Shown: one piece after another, positions 8,175 through 18,140 of the stretch
Position numbering within the stretch: position 1 is the first letter of the stretch
Layout of the letters: each line of letters starts with the position of its first letter
Source of the DNA: Phormidesmis sp963789215
GTDB taxonomy: Bacteria; Cyanobacteriota; Cyanobacteriia; Phormidesmidales; Phormidesmidaceae
Assembly (NCBI GenBank): GCA_963789215.1
Contig: CAWBJY010000002.1
Location: 434,001-498,000 of the forward strand
Direction of reading: 5' to 3'
DNA length: 64,000 bases
Position numbers and translations under genes: made by a program
The notes under the pieces: model-generated
Told to the model about the DNA's origin: nothing
What the model saw: only the letters and a program-made list of their open reading frames with translations
Databases searched by the model: none

Positions 8175-10916
8175 ATGTCACGAGATGCGCTAATTGTCGG
8201 CGTCAATCAATATCAATCGCTGCCAGGGCTAAATGCACCAGCCGCAGATGCCGAAGCAGTTGCCGCTCGCCTGCAAACTCAGGGCGAGTTTAGGGTGCAT
8301 CGGCTCCCAGAGGTCATTAAGAATGGCCGTGCCACCGTCGGTAGCCGTCGCGGTGTAACCTCGCAGATGCTTGAGGAGTCGCTCGTTCAGCTATTTAAGC
8401 CCAAGGGCAAAAACGTTCCGACGACGGCGTTGTTTTATTATTCTGGCCATGGCCTGCAGCGCGAAGCGGGCATTCAAGAAGGCTATTTGGCTACTAGCGA
8501 CACCGATCCTAATAAGGGTAATTTTGGAATTTCTCTATTCTGGCTGCGCCGACTTTTGCAACAGAGTCCAGTCCGCCAGATTGTTATTATTCTCGACTGC
8601 TGCCACAGCGGCGAACTGCTGTCGTTTAGCGATGCTGATCCGGGTGCTCGCTCTGGCATAGACCGCCTGTTTATGGCGGCTTCTCGGGAGTATGAGTCGG
8701 CCTACGAGGCTTTAGAAGGTAAGCACAGCGTCTTTACAGAAGCGCTCCTTTCTGGACTCAACCCCTACAGCAAAGAAGGTGGCAAGGTTAGTAATCATGC
8801 GCTGACCGAGCATGTTAGCCAGCATCTGCGCGGCGAGATTCAACAGCCTTTGTTCGAAAGCTCAGGTAGCGAAATTGTGCTTACTCGGGTGAGCGGTTTG
8901 AAGGCAGCTTTTTCCAAGACCCCGATTACCACGTTTGCTAAGCTCAAGCAGCTATCCTTTGGCTTTTGTCCTTACCGAGGGCTTTCGCCTTTTGATGAAG
9001 CACATGCAGACTATTTCTTTGGCCGCGAAGACTTGACGAATCAGCTACTGCAAAAGGTCGGTAGCGGTGACTTTTGCGCTCTGATAGGGGCCTCTAGTAG
9101 TGGTAAGACATCGCTGCTGCGAGCTGGCCTGATGCATTATTTGCGAAAAGGCGATCGCATCACCGGTAGCGAAAACTGGACTATGAAGCTGTTGAATCCT
9201 ACTCAGCACCCGGTTAAGGGCCTAGCTGCTGCCTTTGCCTCTGCTGAAGGCGACGGCGTTCAGCGCGCCGGACAAATGCACCAGGCAGAGCTGCTGCTAC
9301 AAGAAGGCGGCAGCGGCTTGGCCCAACTGGTAAGAGCATCCTTGATGAAGCCAGGCGAAACCTCTATCCCTAGCGCTTCTAAGCTATGGCTGATTATTGA
9401 CCAGTTCGAAGAGCTATTTACGCCTACTCAAGACGAACAGGTTATGGCAGAAAGGCGGCTTTTTATCCGCTGTTTAACAGAAGCAGCAAAGGAGCCAGGT
9501 ACGCCTTTGGGTATTGTGATTGGCCTACGTGCTGATGCTATGGATGAGCTGCTGCCTTACGAGACGCTTAAAACGTTAGTTGAAGACAACAGCGTGGTCG
9601 TTACACCCATGACCTACGACCAAATTAAGGCCGTTGTGCAAGAGCCTGCCAAAAAGATGGGCATTGAGCTAGACCCTACGATGCTCTACACGCTGGCAAT
9701 AGACACAAACGGTGCGCCTGGTGAACTGCCGCTAATCCAACAAACACTGCTAGAGCTTTGGCGGCGGCGCGATTCTAGCGACCGAGGTGGAACAGCGCCT
9801 AAGTTGACGATGGATGCCTACATGGCTTTGGGCGGCGTTAAAAACGTCATGACTAAGCGAGCCGAGGCTGTTTACGAAAGCCTAGAGCCTGAGATGCAAG
9901 AAGCCGCTCGGCGAATTTTTCTGGCGCTGTGTGAGCTAGGTGAGGGCCGAGAAGATCGTCGTCGTCGAGCCTTTAGAAGCGAGCTGATTAATGAGCGCTT
10001 TCCAGCAGAAGTAATTGACTGTGCCTTGGACAAGCTAGCTTCGGAGCGGCTGATTGTGGTATCTCAAGCGGCGGTAGCGACTAACTGCTGCTCTGAGCAA
10101 GGGGTAGAGATGCCCAACGCCGCTTGGCAGACCCAGCGAGATGAGTCTTCTCCACTGGCAACTTGGTTTATAAACAATGTTTCTACCACGGCTAAGCCGA
10201 TATTGGGATCGCCGCGAACGGTGGATATTGTGCATGAATCTTTGGTGCACGACTGGGATCTGCTGCGCACCTGGCTAGCAGAGTCTCGTAGCGTGATGCG
10301 TTTGCAGCGTCGTTTGGAAGCGAGTGCGCAAGAATGGCACGAACGTAACCGACCCAAAGGCAGTGAGCATTTGCTAGGCGGTACGCAGCTCCAGGAGACG
10401 CTAGCCTTTTTACAATTACATAGAGACGAGCTGTCGGGGCTAGCTCAAGACTACATTTTGGCTAGCCGCAAGGCCCAGAACCGCCTGCGTTTACGCACTG
10501 GAATGTTGGTGCCGGTGGTGATGCTCACCGGTATTGCCACGTTTATTTTAAGCCGTTTATTGATGCCACCTGTGCCGGTACTGCCAACTGCGGTTGAAAT
10601 AACAGGCAGCAATGAAGCAGCTACTAGCGAATCTTCAGGGCTGTGGCAAAAGAAAACGCCTCATCCTTCCGAGCAGAGCGCTGGCGAAACACCTGCTGTG
10701 AAAGCAGATATCGACCATCCGGTATTAACGACGGCTCCGGTGATGCCAGAGTCTCTTTCGGAAGAGGATTACGTTATTGTGCCTGCAGGCACAATGGCGT
10801 CTCCTGGCAACCCCGATGAGCTGATAGAACTCTGGTGGATTCAGCCTAAAACAGAAGCTTCTTCGCTGGCACCGGCACCTCGCCGCGTAGAACCGGCTGC
10901 TGCAGGCGTTCGTTAG
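8175..10916 (+). CDS. Caspase-nSTAND NTPase-membrane protein (orthocaspase/metacaspase-like)
   Basis: The chosen ATG at 8175 (AAAGGG upstream) gives 913 residues beginning MSRDALIVGVNQYQSLPGLN, the standard caspase-fold start; a TTG at 8136 would add 13 residues. The p20-like domain has the catalytic histidine in FYYSGHG (about H92) and cysteine in LDCCHSG (about C143). A novel-STAND (nSTAND1-type) NTPase follows: CPYRGLSPFDEAHADYFFGRE, Walker A GASSSGKTS near 305, Walker B LWLIIDQFEELF near 405, then the helical HESLVHDWDLL region. One transmembrane segment (about 772-795) precedes a Pro/Thr/Glu-rich tail of about 115 residues. Most relatives carry WD40 or TPR sensors after STAND; none is visible here. 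A role in regulated death or immunity is inference from architecture. Confidence 0.88.
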   Translation: MSRDALIVGVNQYQSLPGLNAPAADAEAVAARLQTQGEFRVHRLPEVIKNGRATVGSRRGVTSQMLEESLVQLFKPKGKNVPTTALFYYSGHGLQREAGIQEGYLATSDTDPNKGNFGISLFWLRRLLQQSPVRQIVIILDCCHSGELLSFSDADPGARSGIDRLFMAASREYESAYEALEGKHSVFTEALLSGLNPYSKEGGKVSNHALTEHVSQHLRGEIQQPLFESSGSEIVLTRVSGLKAAFSKTPITTFAKLKQLSFGFCPYRGLSPFDEAHADYFFGREDLTNQLLQKVGSGDFCALIGASSSGKTSLLRAGLMHYLRKGDRITGSENWTMKLLNPTQHPVKGLAAAFASAEGDGVQRAGQMHQAELLLQEGGSGLAQLVRASLMKPGETSIPSASKLWLIIDQFEELFTPTQDEQVMAERRLFIRCLTEAAKEPGTPLGIVIGLRADAMDELLPYETLKTLVEDNSVVVTPMTYDQIKAVVQEPAKKMGIELDPTMLYTLAIDTNGAPGELPLIQQTLLELWRRRDSSDRGGTAPKLTMDAYMALGGVKNVMTKRAEAVYESLEPEMQEAARRIFLALCELGEGREDRRRRAFRSELINERFPAEVIDCALDKLASERLIVVSQAAVATNCCSEQGVEMPNAAWQTQRDESSPLATWFINNVSTTAKPILGSPRTVDIVHESLVHDWDLLRTWLAESRSVMRLQRRLEASAQEWHERNRPKGSEHLLGGTQLQETLAFLQLHRDELSGLAQDYILASRKAQNRLRLRTGMLVPVVMLTGIATFILSRLLMPPVPVLPTAVEITGSNEAATSESSGLWQKKTPHPSEQSAGETPAVKADIDHPVLTTAPVMPESLSEEDYVIVPAGTMASPGNPDELIELWWIQPKTEASSLAPAPRRVEPAAAGVR

Positions 10917-11032
10917 CGCTATGAGGGGGTTTGAATAGCGCTGCTGTACCGCTTTAATTCCTGGTCTCATTAGAGGAACAGGGACTATAGTACAGTTGTG
11001 TTGATCTACGCCTTCGATAGAACGCGAATAGA

Positions 11033-13798
11033 ATGCAGATTCTTTCTGTCACGCTCAAAAACTTTAAGACCCATCAGGATAAGCATTTTGAGTTTGAGCT
11101 GGGAACGAACGCTATTTGTGGTGAGAACGGCGCGGGCAAAACCAGCATTTTAGAAGCGATCGCCTGGGTGCTTTTCAACTATCAGGGCAGCTATACCAAA
11201 GAAGACCTAATTCGCAACGGTTCAAGCAGCGCTGAGGTAAGAGTTGCCTTTGTCTCTAGCCGTGACAATCGAACTTATGAAGTGCAAAGGTCGACCTCGA
11301 AAGGATACACGCTGTACGATCCGCAGCTAAGCGAGCGGTTGCCCTATACCCGCGCCAAAGATGAGGTTTTGCCCTGGCTGAGACAGCACATAGGCGTAGC
11401 ACCGGGTACGGATCTCTCGCAGCTTTTTGCCAATACTATTGGCGTACCGCAAGGCACCTTTACCGTAGATTTTTTACTAACGCCGGAGAAGCGCAAGCCG
11501 ATCTTTGACACGGTACTGAAAGTTGAGGAGTATCGCGAGACTTATAAGCAAAGCAATAGTCTACGGAAATACAGCGAAGCGCAATCTCAGAGGCTGAAAG
11601 ACTTAATTGAACAGTATGAGGAGTCTTTGCAGGGCTGGGACGACCTACAGTCTGGTTATCAGAAGCTTCAATCAGAGATTCACCTGGGTGAAAACCAGCT
11701 AACTGAGCTGGAGCAGTTGATTGAGAAGCTGGTCGAGCAACGACAGGAAATGACGGCGCAAGCTGAGCAGATTCAGAACCTGAAGTCGCAGCAGCAACAA
11801 ATAGATGCCCAAGCTGAAATGCGTCAGCAGGCAAAGCAGCAGTTAGAAACTTCGTTAGCGGCGGCTCGACGAGCTGAGGAGATTTGCAAGACCCAGAAAC
11901 TTGCCTATGAGGGATTCTTAGCTGTGGAGGTGCAGATTAAACAGCTGAGTGGAAAACATCGAGAGAGACAGCAGCTTGCCCGGCAACAGCAGCAAAGTCA
12001 GCAGGCGTTGGCTAAAGATCAAAGCGACCTGCTGCGCCTAGAAACTCGACTAGAACAGTTTGAGCACGCTGAGAAGGAACTGGCTGGACTGGCTGAAGAG
12101 GTTACAGTTCAAGTTGCATTAGAGGAGCGTAGCGAAAGCCTTCAGCAGCAATCTCAGGCTTTCGCTAACTTCCGGTTTCAGCAACAGGGCTTAACTCAGC
12201 AGACGAAGAGCTTAAGTCAGGATTTGGTGCAGGTGGATGCGGATTTAGCTCGGTTAACGGCGTTGAAGCAGGCAGCCGATCAAATTCCGCAGTGGGAGGA
12301 GGAGCAGAGCCGAATTCGAGTGCAGATGAGCCGGATTGCGGCGGCAAAACAGTTTGAGCAGGAGCTAAGTGCGCTGGCTGAAAAAGGGCAGGCCGAACAA
12401 GATGACTATCGCCAGCAGGTGGGAGCGGCGCTAAAGACGATGGAGCAGTGGGTGGATCGGTTTGATGCTTTGGATGGGGAGGCGATCGCGCCCATTAAAG
12501 CTACCCTTTTCCAGGGTGGTCTGCTTTCAAAATCTACGCTTAAAACGCTCAACGGCATTCTAGTTGATTTAGCGGTTCAGACAGACAAGGCCAAACTTGA
12601 GCAGCAGCAGCGAGCGATTGGAATTCAGCTTCAGCGGGCGTATGCCCAAAAAGGTGAGCTAGCAGGCGCTGAAGCTAAGCAGGCAAAACGCGAGCAGCTC
12701 GTTCAGCAACAAACGAAAATAAAGCAGGCGCTAGAAGACCTATCTCAGAAGCTGGAATCGGAGCAGTCGGTTGCGAAACTGCTGGCTCAGGTCAATTGTG
12801 AGATAGAAGCGCTAGGTAATCCGAAGGGAAAGCAGCAGCTATTGCAAAGAAGTCTTGAGCAGAAGCAGATGGTTTTGGACCAGCATAGGGACTTGCAATT
12901 AGCGCAGAAGAAACATGTAGAGAAGGTAGGGGCGATCGCCCAAAAGCTACAAGCCTTTGAGTCTTTAGATGAGCAAATCCAAACCCAGCAAGAGGCTAAG
13001 CAGCTTTACCAAGCAGGCTATTTACAATATTTGCAAAACCAACAGACGGCGCAGCAAGTAGAGCCGTTAGCGACCCAAGTGCAGTCTGTTGTCGAAGCTA
13101 TGGCTCAATTGGTTGCTCAGAAAAAGGCGATCGCCGATCAGCTTGCAGACTATTTAGAAGCCTTCGACTCCGAAGCCTTCGCGCTTTTGGAAAAGCGCTT
13201 TAGCGAGGCCAGCTCGCAGGCCGATCGGCTCAGAGGCAGCTTGCCCCAGCAGCAGGCTCGCCTAGCGGAACTAGACAGTCGTCTTGCCGAATTGCAGACA
13301 ACAGCTCAAAAGCGAGATCAGGCGCAAAAAGACCTGAAGAAACGCGAGCGGATCAAGCGATTTGTAAATTATGCTCGGCGAGTATACAAAGAAGCTGGCC
13401 CCAGAATTACAGAACGCTACGTGCACAATATTTCTAGAGAAGCGGATCGCCTATTTCGCGAGCTACTAGGCCGTAGCAACGTAGCGCTGACTTGGAGCGC
13501 TGACTATGAGATTTCGGTGCAAGAAGGATCGCACAGCCGTAAGTTTATGAACCTTTCGGGGGGCGAGCAGATGTGTGCGGCCCTAGCAGTACGGTTGGCG
13601 CTGCTAAAGGTCTTAGCAGATGTAGATGTGGCCTTTTTTGACGAGCCGACAACGAATATGGATAGGCAGCGTCGCGCGAGTTTGGCTGAGGCGATCGCCC
13701 GCATCAAATCCTTTAAGCAGCTGTTTGTGATTAGTCATGACGATACTTTTGAGCAGGTAACCGAAACCGTCATTATCGTGACTAGAGATGACAATTGA
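11033..13798 (+). CDS. Rad50/SbcC-like SMC ATPase lacking the zinc hook
   Basis: The 921-residue protein has the SMC/Rad50 layout: N-terminal LKNFKTHQDKHFEFELG and Walker A GENGAGKTS (residues 30-38), a Q-loop region TIGVPQGTFTVDFL, about 600 residues of glutamine-rich coiled coil, and a C-terminal lobe with signature LSGGEQ, Walker B VAFFDEPT, the D-loop and VISHDD. Only four cysteines are visible in the whole protein and none forms a CxxC, so the canonical Rad50 zinc hook is absent. No SbcD/Mre11 nuclease lies nearby. It starts 116 bp after the caspase-STAND gene on the same strand, so co-transcription is possible. It most likely binds or tethers DNA in repair. Confidence 0.88.
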   Translation: MQILSVTLKNFKTHQDKHFEFELGTNAICGENGAGKTSILEAIAWVLFNYQGSYTKEDLIRNGSSSAEVRVAFVSSRDNRTYEVQRSTSKGYTLYDPQLSERLPYTRAKDEVLPWLRQHIGVAPGTDLSQLFANTIGVPQGTFTVDFLLTPEKRKPIFDTVLKVEEYRETYKQSNSLRKYSEAQSQRLKDLIEQYEESLQGWDDLQSGYQKLQSEIHLGENQLTELEQLIEKLVEQRQEMTAQAEQIQNLKSQQQQIDAQAEMRQQAKQQLETSLAAARRAEEICKTQKLAYEGFLAVEVQIKQLSGKHRERQQLARQQQQSQQALAKDQSDLLRLETRLEQFEHAEKELAGLAEEVTVQVALEERSESLQQQSQAFANFRFQQQGLTQQTKSLSQDLVQVDADLARLTALKQAADQIPQWEEEQSRIRVQMSRIAAAKQFEQELSALAEKGQAEQDDYRQQVGAALKTMEQWVDRFDALDGEAIAPIKATLFQGGLLSKSTLKTLNGILVDLAVQTDKAKLEQQQRAIGIQLQRAYAQKGELAGAEAKQAKREQLVQQQTKIKQALEDLSQKLESEQSVAKLLAQVNCEIEALGNPKGKQQLLQRSLEQKQMVLDQHRDLQLAQKKHVEKVGAIAQKLQAFESLDEQIQTQQEAKQLYQAGYLQYLQNQQTAQQVEPLATQVQSVVEAMAQLVAQKKAIADQLADYLEAFDSEAFALLEKRFSEASSQADRLRGSLPQQQARLAELDSRLAELQTTAQKRDQAQKDLKKRERIKRFVNYARRVYKEAGPRITERYVHNISREADRLFRELLGRSNVALTWSADYEISVQEGSHSRKFMNLSGGEQMCAALAVRLALLKVLADVDVAFFDEPTTNMDRQRRASLAEAIARIKSFKQLFVISHDDTFEQVTETVIIVTRDDN

Positions 13799-14095
13799 TA
13801 CTTGGATGCTTGTTTGAAGCGAGTCTGCTCAACCCATTATTTTGCTGAAGATCCGTCTAGGTAGGCGGCTCAAATAACCTAGCGAATGCTACAGGCTACC
13901 TAAGAATTGAGTGCAAACAGTTAAATCGTCACCCGGATCCATCAATTAAAGAGAATACGAAAGCCGCTGAGGGCATCTTGAGAAGAAGCCCTGATCACAA
14001 ATGATGGCAATGCATTCCCTCGTTTGCATATTGCATTGCCTACTGTTTTGCATTTTATCGAATCTGCATTTTTCCTTATTCGTCTTCGGTTATCT

Positions 14096-15931
14096 ATGAA
14101 ATCCTCTTTTGGCGTGGCAGATTCATCCTTAGGAAACGGTAAGGTTGCGCCTAAATCGGTCTCTGCGAAGGAAAAATCGCCCGTAGTTCCTAAACCTCAG
14201 AAGGCAAATTTAAGTTCGAAAAAAATAGAGGCAGGCAATTCAGATTCGCTCAATACGAAGACGCTTAAGCAGGTCTTTCAACTATCGCCGATTGGGATGA
14301 CTATCCTGGATTTGGGTGGACGGTTTTTGAGCGCGAATCAGAGCTTTTGCGAGGCGGTAGGCTACGACGAACGCGAGCTAACCTTGCTATCTTTTACCGA
14401 TTTGACCCATCCAGAGGATGTTCCCTTGCTGCGCTCTTTGGGCGAGCAGCTCCTGCTAGGTGAGCGGCAGCATTTTCAGATAGAGACGCGCCACTGGAGT
14501 AAGCGCGAAAAGCCGCTGCATGTGGGCTTAACCGTGACGATGGTGCGCGATAGCCAACAAAGGCCGGTTTGCTTTTTGCTTCAGGTGGTGAACCTAACGG
14601 AGCAAAAGTGGATGGAGGCCCAGCTTCGCCACCGCGCTTTTTATGATGGGCTAACTGGACTAGCCAACAGGGCGCTGTTTGTGAATCGAGTTGAACAGGC
14701 CGTGATTCGGCTAGAGCGTAATGCCGGTAACCAGTGCGCTGTACTGTTTCTAGATCTCGACAGATTTAAGGTGATTAACGACAGCTTAGGTCACAGCGTA
14801 GGGGATCAGCTGCTGTCGGCGCTGTCAGGTCGGTTGGAGTCTTGCATTCGCCGCTGCGATACGCTAGCTCGGCTAGGGGGTGACGAGTTTGCTATTTTGC
14901 TAGAGGAGATAGACGGCCTAGAAGACGCTGCGATGGTATGCGATCGCATTCATCAAAGTCTAAAGATGCCGTTTAAGCTCAGCGGCTACGAAGTGTTTGC
15001 CAATATCAGCATTGGCGTGGTGTGTAGCAACGTGGGTTACGAAAAGTCTAGCGATTTGCTACGGAATGCAGATACCGCTTTGTACAGAGCTAAAGCGCAG
15101 GGCGGAAATTGCTACACGGTTTTTGATCAGACGATGCATCAGCGGGCGGTGGCACTGTGGCAGATGGCAACCCAGGCGCAATTTGCGGTAGAACGCAAGG
15201 AGCTGAAGCTGCGCTATCAGCCCATTATTGACTTGGATACGAAGCAGGTAGTGGGACTAGAGGCGTTGCTACGCTGGTATCACCCTGAACATGGCTCTAT
15301 CTCGCCGGGCGAATTTATTCCGGTGATGGAAGAGACAGGCGTGATCTCTATCATTGGACAGTGGGTGTTAAGAGAAGCCTGCTTGCAGGTGCGAGAATGG
15401 CAAAAGATCACGGGGAACGATTCGCTGAAGATCAACGTGAACCTCTCGGCTAGACAGTTAGCTCAAAGCGACTTGGCTGAGCAGGTGCTGGAGGTTTTGA
15501 AAGAGACAGGGCTATCGCATGACAGCCTGAGGCTGGAAATCACTGAGACGGCAATTATGCACAACTCGGTGGAAGCTTTTCAGGTTCTACAAGCGCTAAG
15601 GGATCTCGGCGTAGGACTATGCATCGACGATTTTGGCATTGGCTATTCGTCGCTTAGCCGGTTGCAGCAGCTGCCTATCGATATTCTTAAGATCGATCGC
15701 TCGTTTGTGCAAAACATCGGGGCGAAGGGGGAGAACACGGAGATTGTGCGCACTATTATTGATTTGGCTGTGAGCTTGCAGATGGGTGTAGTGGCTGAGG
15801 GCGTTGAGACTAAGGAGCAGTTAGAGGGACTGCGATCGCTTAACTGTCGACATATTCAGGGGTTTTACTTTGCTAAACCGATGACGCCAGAAGATACGCT
15901 GCGCTTCATTCAGGCGACTTCGAAAGGCTGA
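14096..15931 (+). CDS. PAS-GGDEF-EAL cyclic-di-GMP turnover protein
   Basis: The ATG at 14096 gives 611 residues; an upstream TTG (14024) would add a hydrophobic stretch but is less likely. After a Ser/Lys-rich leader comes a PAS domain (about 57-180, SPIGMTILDLGGRFLSANQS). Next is a GGDEF domain with intact LGGDEF near 259 and an intact inhibitory RxxD site (RRCD) five residues before it. An EAL domain follows with EALLRW near 388, DDFGIGYSSL, KIDRSFV and AEGVET. Both synthase and phosphodiesterase motifs look complete, so net direction cannot be predicted. No transmembrane helix is seen in the chosen form, suggesting a cytoplasmic sensor. Confidence 0.95.
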   Translation: MKSSFGVADSSLGNGKVAPKSVSAKEKSPVVPKPQKANLSSKKIEAGNSDSLNTKTLKQVFQLSPIGMTILDLGGRFLSANQSFCEAVGYDERELTLLSFTDLTHPEDVPLLRSLGEQLLLGERQHFQIETRHWSKREKPLHVGLTVTMVRDSQQRPVCFLLQVVNLTEQKWMEAQLRHRAFYDGLTGLANRALFVNRVEQAVIRLERNAGNQCAVLFLDLDRFKVINDSLGHSVGDQLLSALSGRLESCIRRCDTLARLGGDEFAILLEEIDGLEDAAMVCDRIHQSLKMPFKLSGYEVFANISIGVVCSNVGYEKSSDLLRNADTALYRAKAQGGNCYTVFDQTMHQRAVALWQMATQAQFAVERKELKLRYQPIIDLDTKQVVGLEALLRWYHPEHGSISPGEFIPVMEETGVISIIGQWVLREACLQVREWQKITGNDSLKINVNLSARQLAQSDLAEQVLEVLKETGLSHDSLRLEITETAIMHNSVEAFQVLQALRDLGVGLCIDDFGIGYSSLSRLQQLPIDILKIDRSFVQNIGAKGENTEIVRTIIDLAVSLQMGVVAEGVETKEQLEGLRSLNCRHIQGFYFAKPMTPEDTLRFIQATSKG

Positions 15932-16019
15932 TGGCGATCGCGGCGAAGATATTAAAAAGAGCTAAGCCTAAATATCTTCTTGTCCGGCTGTCTAATGATC
16001 TGGCTGCCTGATGAGTAGG

Positions 16020-16607
16020 TTAAATGAGCTGTCTCAATCTTTCTAGGCTTCGAACAGAGTGATCGGCGTACTGCTGCCAGGGAAATTCGCCAGTGGGGTC
16101 TAGATAGACCGATACGGCTTTGGCATTGCGACCGGCGACTAGATCGAATTTGTGATCGCCTGTCATGACGGCATTGGCAGGGGTTGCAGACCAGGCTGCT
16201 AGGAGCTGGAGAATCCCGTCTGGTTGAGGTTTGGGTGGACAGCAACTGCGGCCTAGAACATGGTCTGGATTAAAGAATTCAGCAAGCCCACAGGCGGCTA
16301 GGGTAACGCGCGCGATCGCCTTTGTATTACGCGTCAAGATGCCTACCTGCTTTCCCTGCTTTTTGAGGTCGCTTAGCAGCTCGTAGGCTCCTGGCTGAGG
16401 CGTGGCCTGCCGTGCAATTTTTAACTCGATCTCGTCGAGCTGACGGTGGCAGGCGGCGGCTTCGCGCTCTGGCAGTTTGGCTAGCGCTTCTAGGATGGGT
16501 TCATCATCTGGAAGCCCTAGGGCGCGACTGATGGCCGGAAAATCGTGAAGGCTTTCGGTCAGGGTGCCGTCCATGTCAAATATCCAGCAAGTGCGGGTGT
16601 GGAGCAT
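16020..16607 (-). CDS. HAD-superfamily phosphatase (HAD-IA)
   Basis: This 195-residue protein begins with the HAD motif I WIFDMDGTLTES carrying the nucleophile aspartate pair. Motif II is in GILTRNTKA, a basic residue lies in the HVLGR region, and motif IV is in VMTGDHKFDLVAGRNA. The cap between about 20 and 90 is small and helical, as in phosphoglycolate phosphatase-like members. Substrate is unknown. It is divergent from dapL with a 56 bp shared upstream region. Confidence 0.88.
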   Translation of the reverse strand: MLHTRTCWIFDMDGTLTESLHDFPAISRALGLPDDEPILEALAKLPEREAAACHRQLDEIELKIARQATPQPGAYELLSDLKKQGKQVGILTRNTKAIARVTLAACGLAEFFNPDHVLGRSCCPPKPQPDGILQLLAAWSATPANAVMTGDHKFDLVAGRNAKAVSVYLDPTGEFPWQQYADHSVRSLERLRQLI

Positions 16608-16663
16608 AATAATTCCTGATGTTGCCTGATAATATCTATGGCAGCTCTAGCTATGAATAACCT

Positions 16664-17908
16664 ATGACTACGATTAACGACAATTATCTCAAGCTCAAAG
16701 CAGGTTACCTTTTTCCAGAAATTGGTCGCCGGGTAAATGCGTATACCGAGGCGAATCCGGATGCGCCCGTGATTAAGCTGGGGATTGGGGATGTGACGGA
16801 GCCGCTGCCGGAGGCTTGTCGGACGGCGATGATTAAGGCAGTTGAGGAGATGGGCGATCGCGCTTCTTTTAGAGGCTATGGCCCGGAGCAAGGCTACCTT
16901 TGGCTGCGAGAGAAAATTGCCCAGCAGGACTTTCAGGCTCGCGGGTGCGATGTAGATGCCTCCGAGATCTTTATTTCTGACGGCTCTAAATGCGACTGCG
17001 GCAACATTCTAGACATATTTGGCGACGATAACAGCATTGCGGTAACCGACCCGGTTTATCCCGTGTATGTAGATACCAACGTGATGGCTGGACATACCGG
17101 TGATGCTAACGAAGACGGTAAGTATGAGGGCATTGTGTATTTGCCAATTAGCGCTGACAACAACTTTGCAGCAGAGATTCCTTCTGAGAAAGTTGACCTA
17201 ATTTATCTTTGCTCGCCCAACAATCCAACGGGCGCAACGATGACTAAAGATCAGCTCAAAGCCTGGGTAGATTACGCTCGCAAAAATGGCTCCATCATTT
17301 TGTTCGATGCTGCTTATGAGTCGTTTATCACTAATCCAGATTTACCCCACTCTATTTTTGAGATTGAGGGTGCTCGTGAATGTGCAATTGAGTTCCGCTC
17401 TTTCTCTAAGAATGCAGGTTTCACTGGGACGCGCTGTGCTTTGACCGTGGTGCCTAAAACCTTGAAGGGAAAAGCAAAAGATGGCTCTGACGTAGAGATT
17501 TGGGGGCTGTGGAATCGCCGTCAGTCTACGAAGTTCAACGGCGTTTCCTACGTGGTGCAAAGAGCGGCTGAAGCGGTGTATTCCGAAGCGGGGCAAAAGC
17601 AGGCCAAGGAACTGGTGAGCTTCTATATGGAGAATGCTCGCATTATCCGGGAGGAGCTAACTGCGGCGGGAATCGATGTCTATGGGGGTGAGAGTGCACC
17701 TTATGTGTGGGTGAAGACACCGGACGGACTCTCTAGCTGGGACTTTTTCGATAAGCTGCTGAAGACCTGCAACATTGTTGGCACGCCAGGCTCTGGCTTT
17801 GGCGCAGCGGGCGAAGGCTACTTTCGAATTTCGGCGTTTAATAGCCGAGAGAATGTAGAAGAGGCCATGAAGCGGATCAGCGAGAAGTTTACGATGGCTG
17901 CTGTCTAA
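16664..17908 (+). CDS. dapL: LL-diaminopimelate aminotransferase
   Basis: The 414-residue fold-type I PLP enzyme begins with the DapL signature NDNYLKLKAGYLFPEI and continues with GIGDVTEPLP, SDGSKCDCGN, LCSPNNPTGA and the PLP lysine motif SFSKNAGFTGTRC. DapL converts tetrahydrodipicolinate directly to LL-diaminopimelate, the shortcut route to lysine and peptidoglycan used by cyanobacteria and plants. Length matches the family. It stands alone, divergent from the HAD gene. Confidence 0.97.
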   Translation: MTTINDNYLKLKAGYLFPEIGRRVNAYTEANPDAPVIKLGIGDVTEPLPEACRTAMIKAVEEMGDRASFRGYGPEQGYLWLREKIAQQDFQARGCDVDASEIFISDGSKCDCGNILDIFGDDNSIAVTDPVYPVYVDTNVMAGHTGDANEDGKYEGIVYLPISADNNFAAEIPSEKVDLIYLCSPNNPTGATMTKDQLKAWVDYARKNGSIILFDAAYESFITNPDLPHSIFEIEGARECAIEFRSFSKNAGFTGTRCALTVVPKTLKGKAKDGSDVEIWGLWNRRQSTKFNGVSYVVQRAAEAVYSEAGQKQAKELVSFYMENARIIREELTAAGIDVYGGESAPYVWVKTPDGLSSWDFFDKLLKTCNIVGTPGSGFGAAGEGYFRISAFNSRENVEEAMKRISEKFTMAAV

Positions 17909-18140
17909 GCTTGTGTTTGGTTGCAGTGCGGCATCGCTAAACTAGGACATCAGCAAAGCTTACTACTGGCAGCTTTGGTTAAAATAGTTTGGCGATGTTG
18001 CTTAGGAATTATAAGGTTATGCAATATCAGGTATCAGCATAAAATCCGCCGGAGCAAGGCTTTCCTTGAATCTGATAAGGCACAAGCTATCTGAGCTTAT
18101 TGGAATAAAATCGTTTGAACGTTATCAGTTCGCAGTTGAT

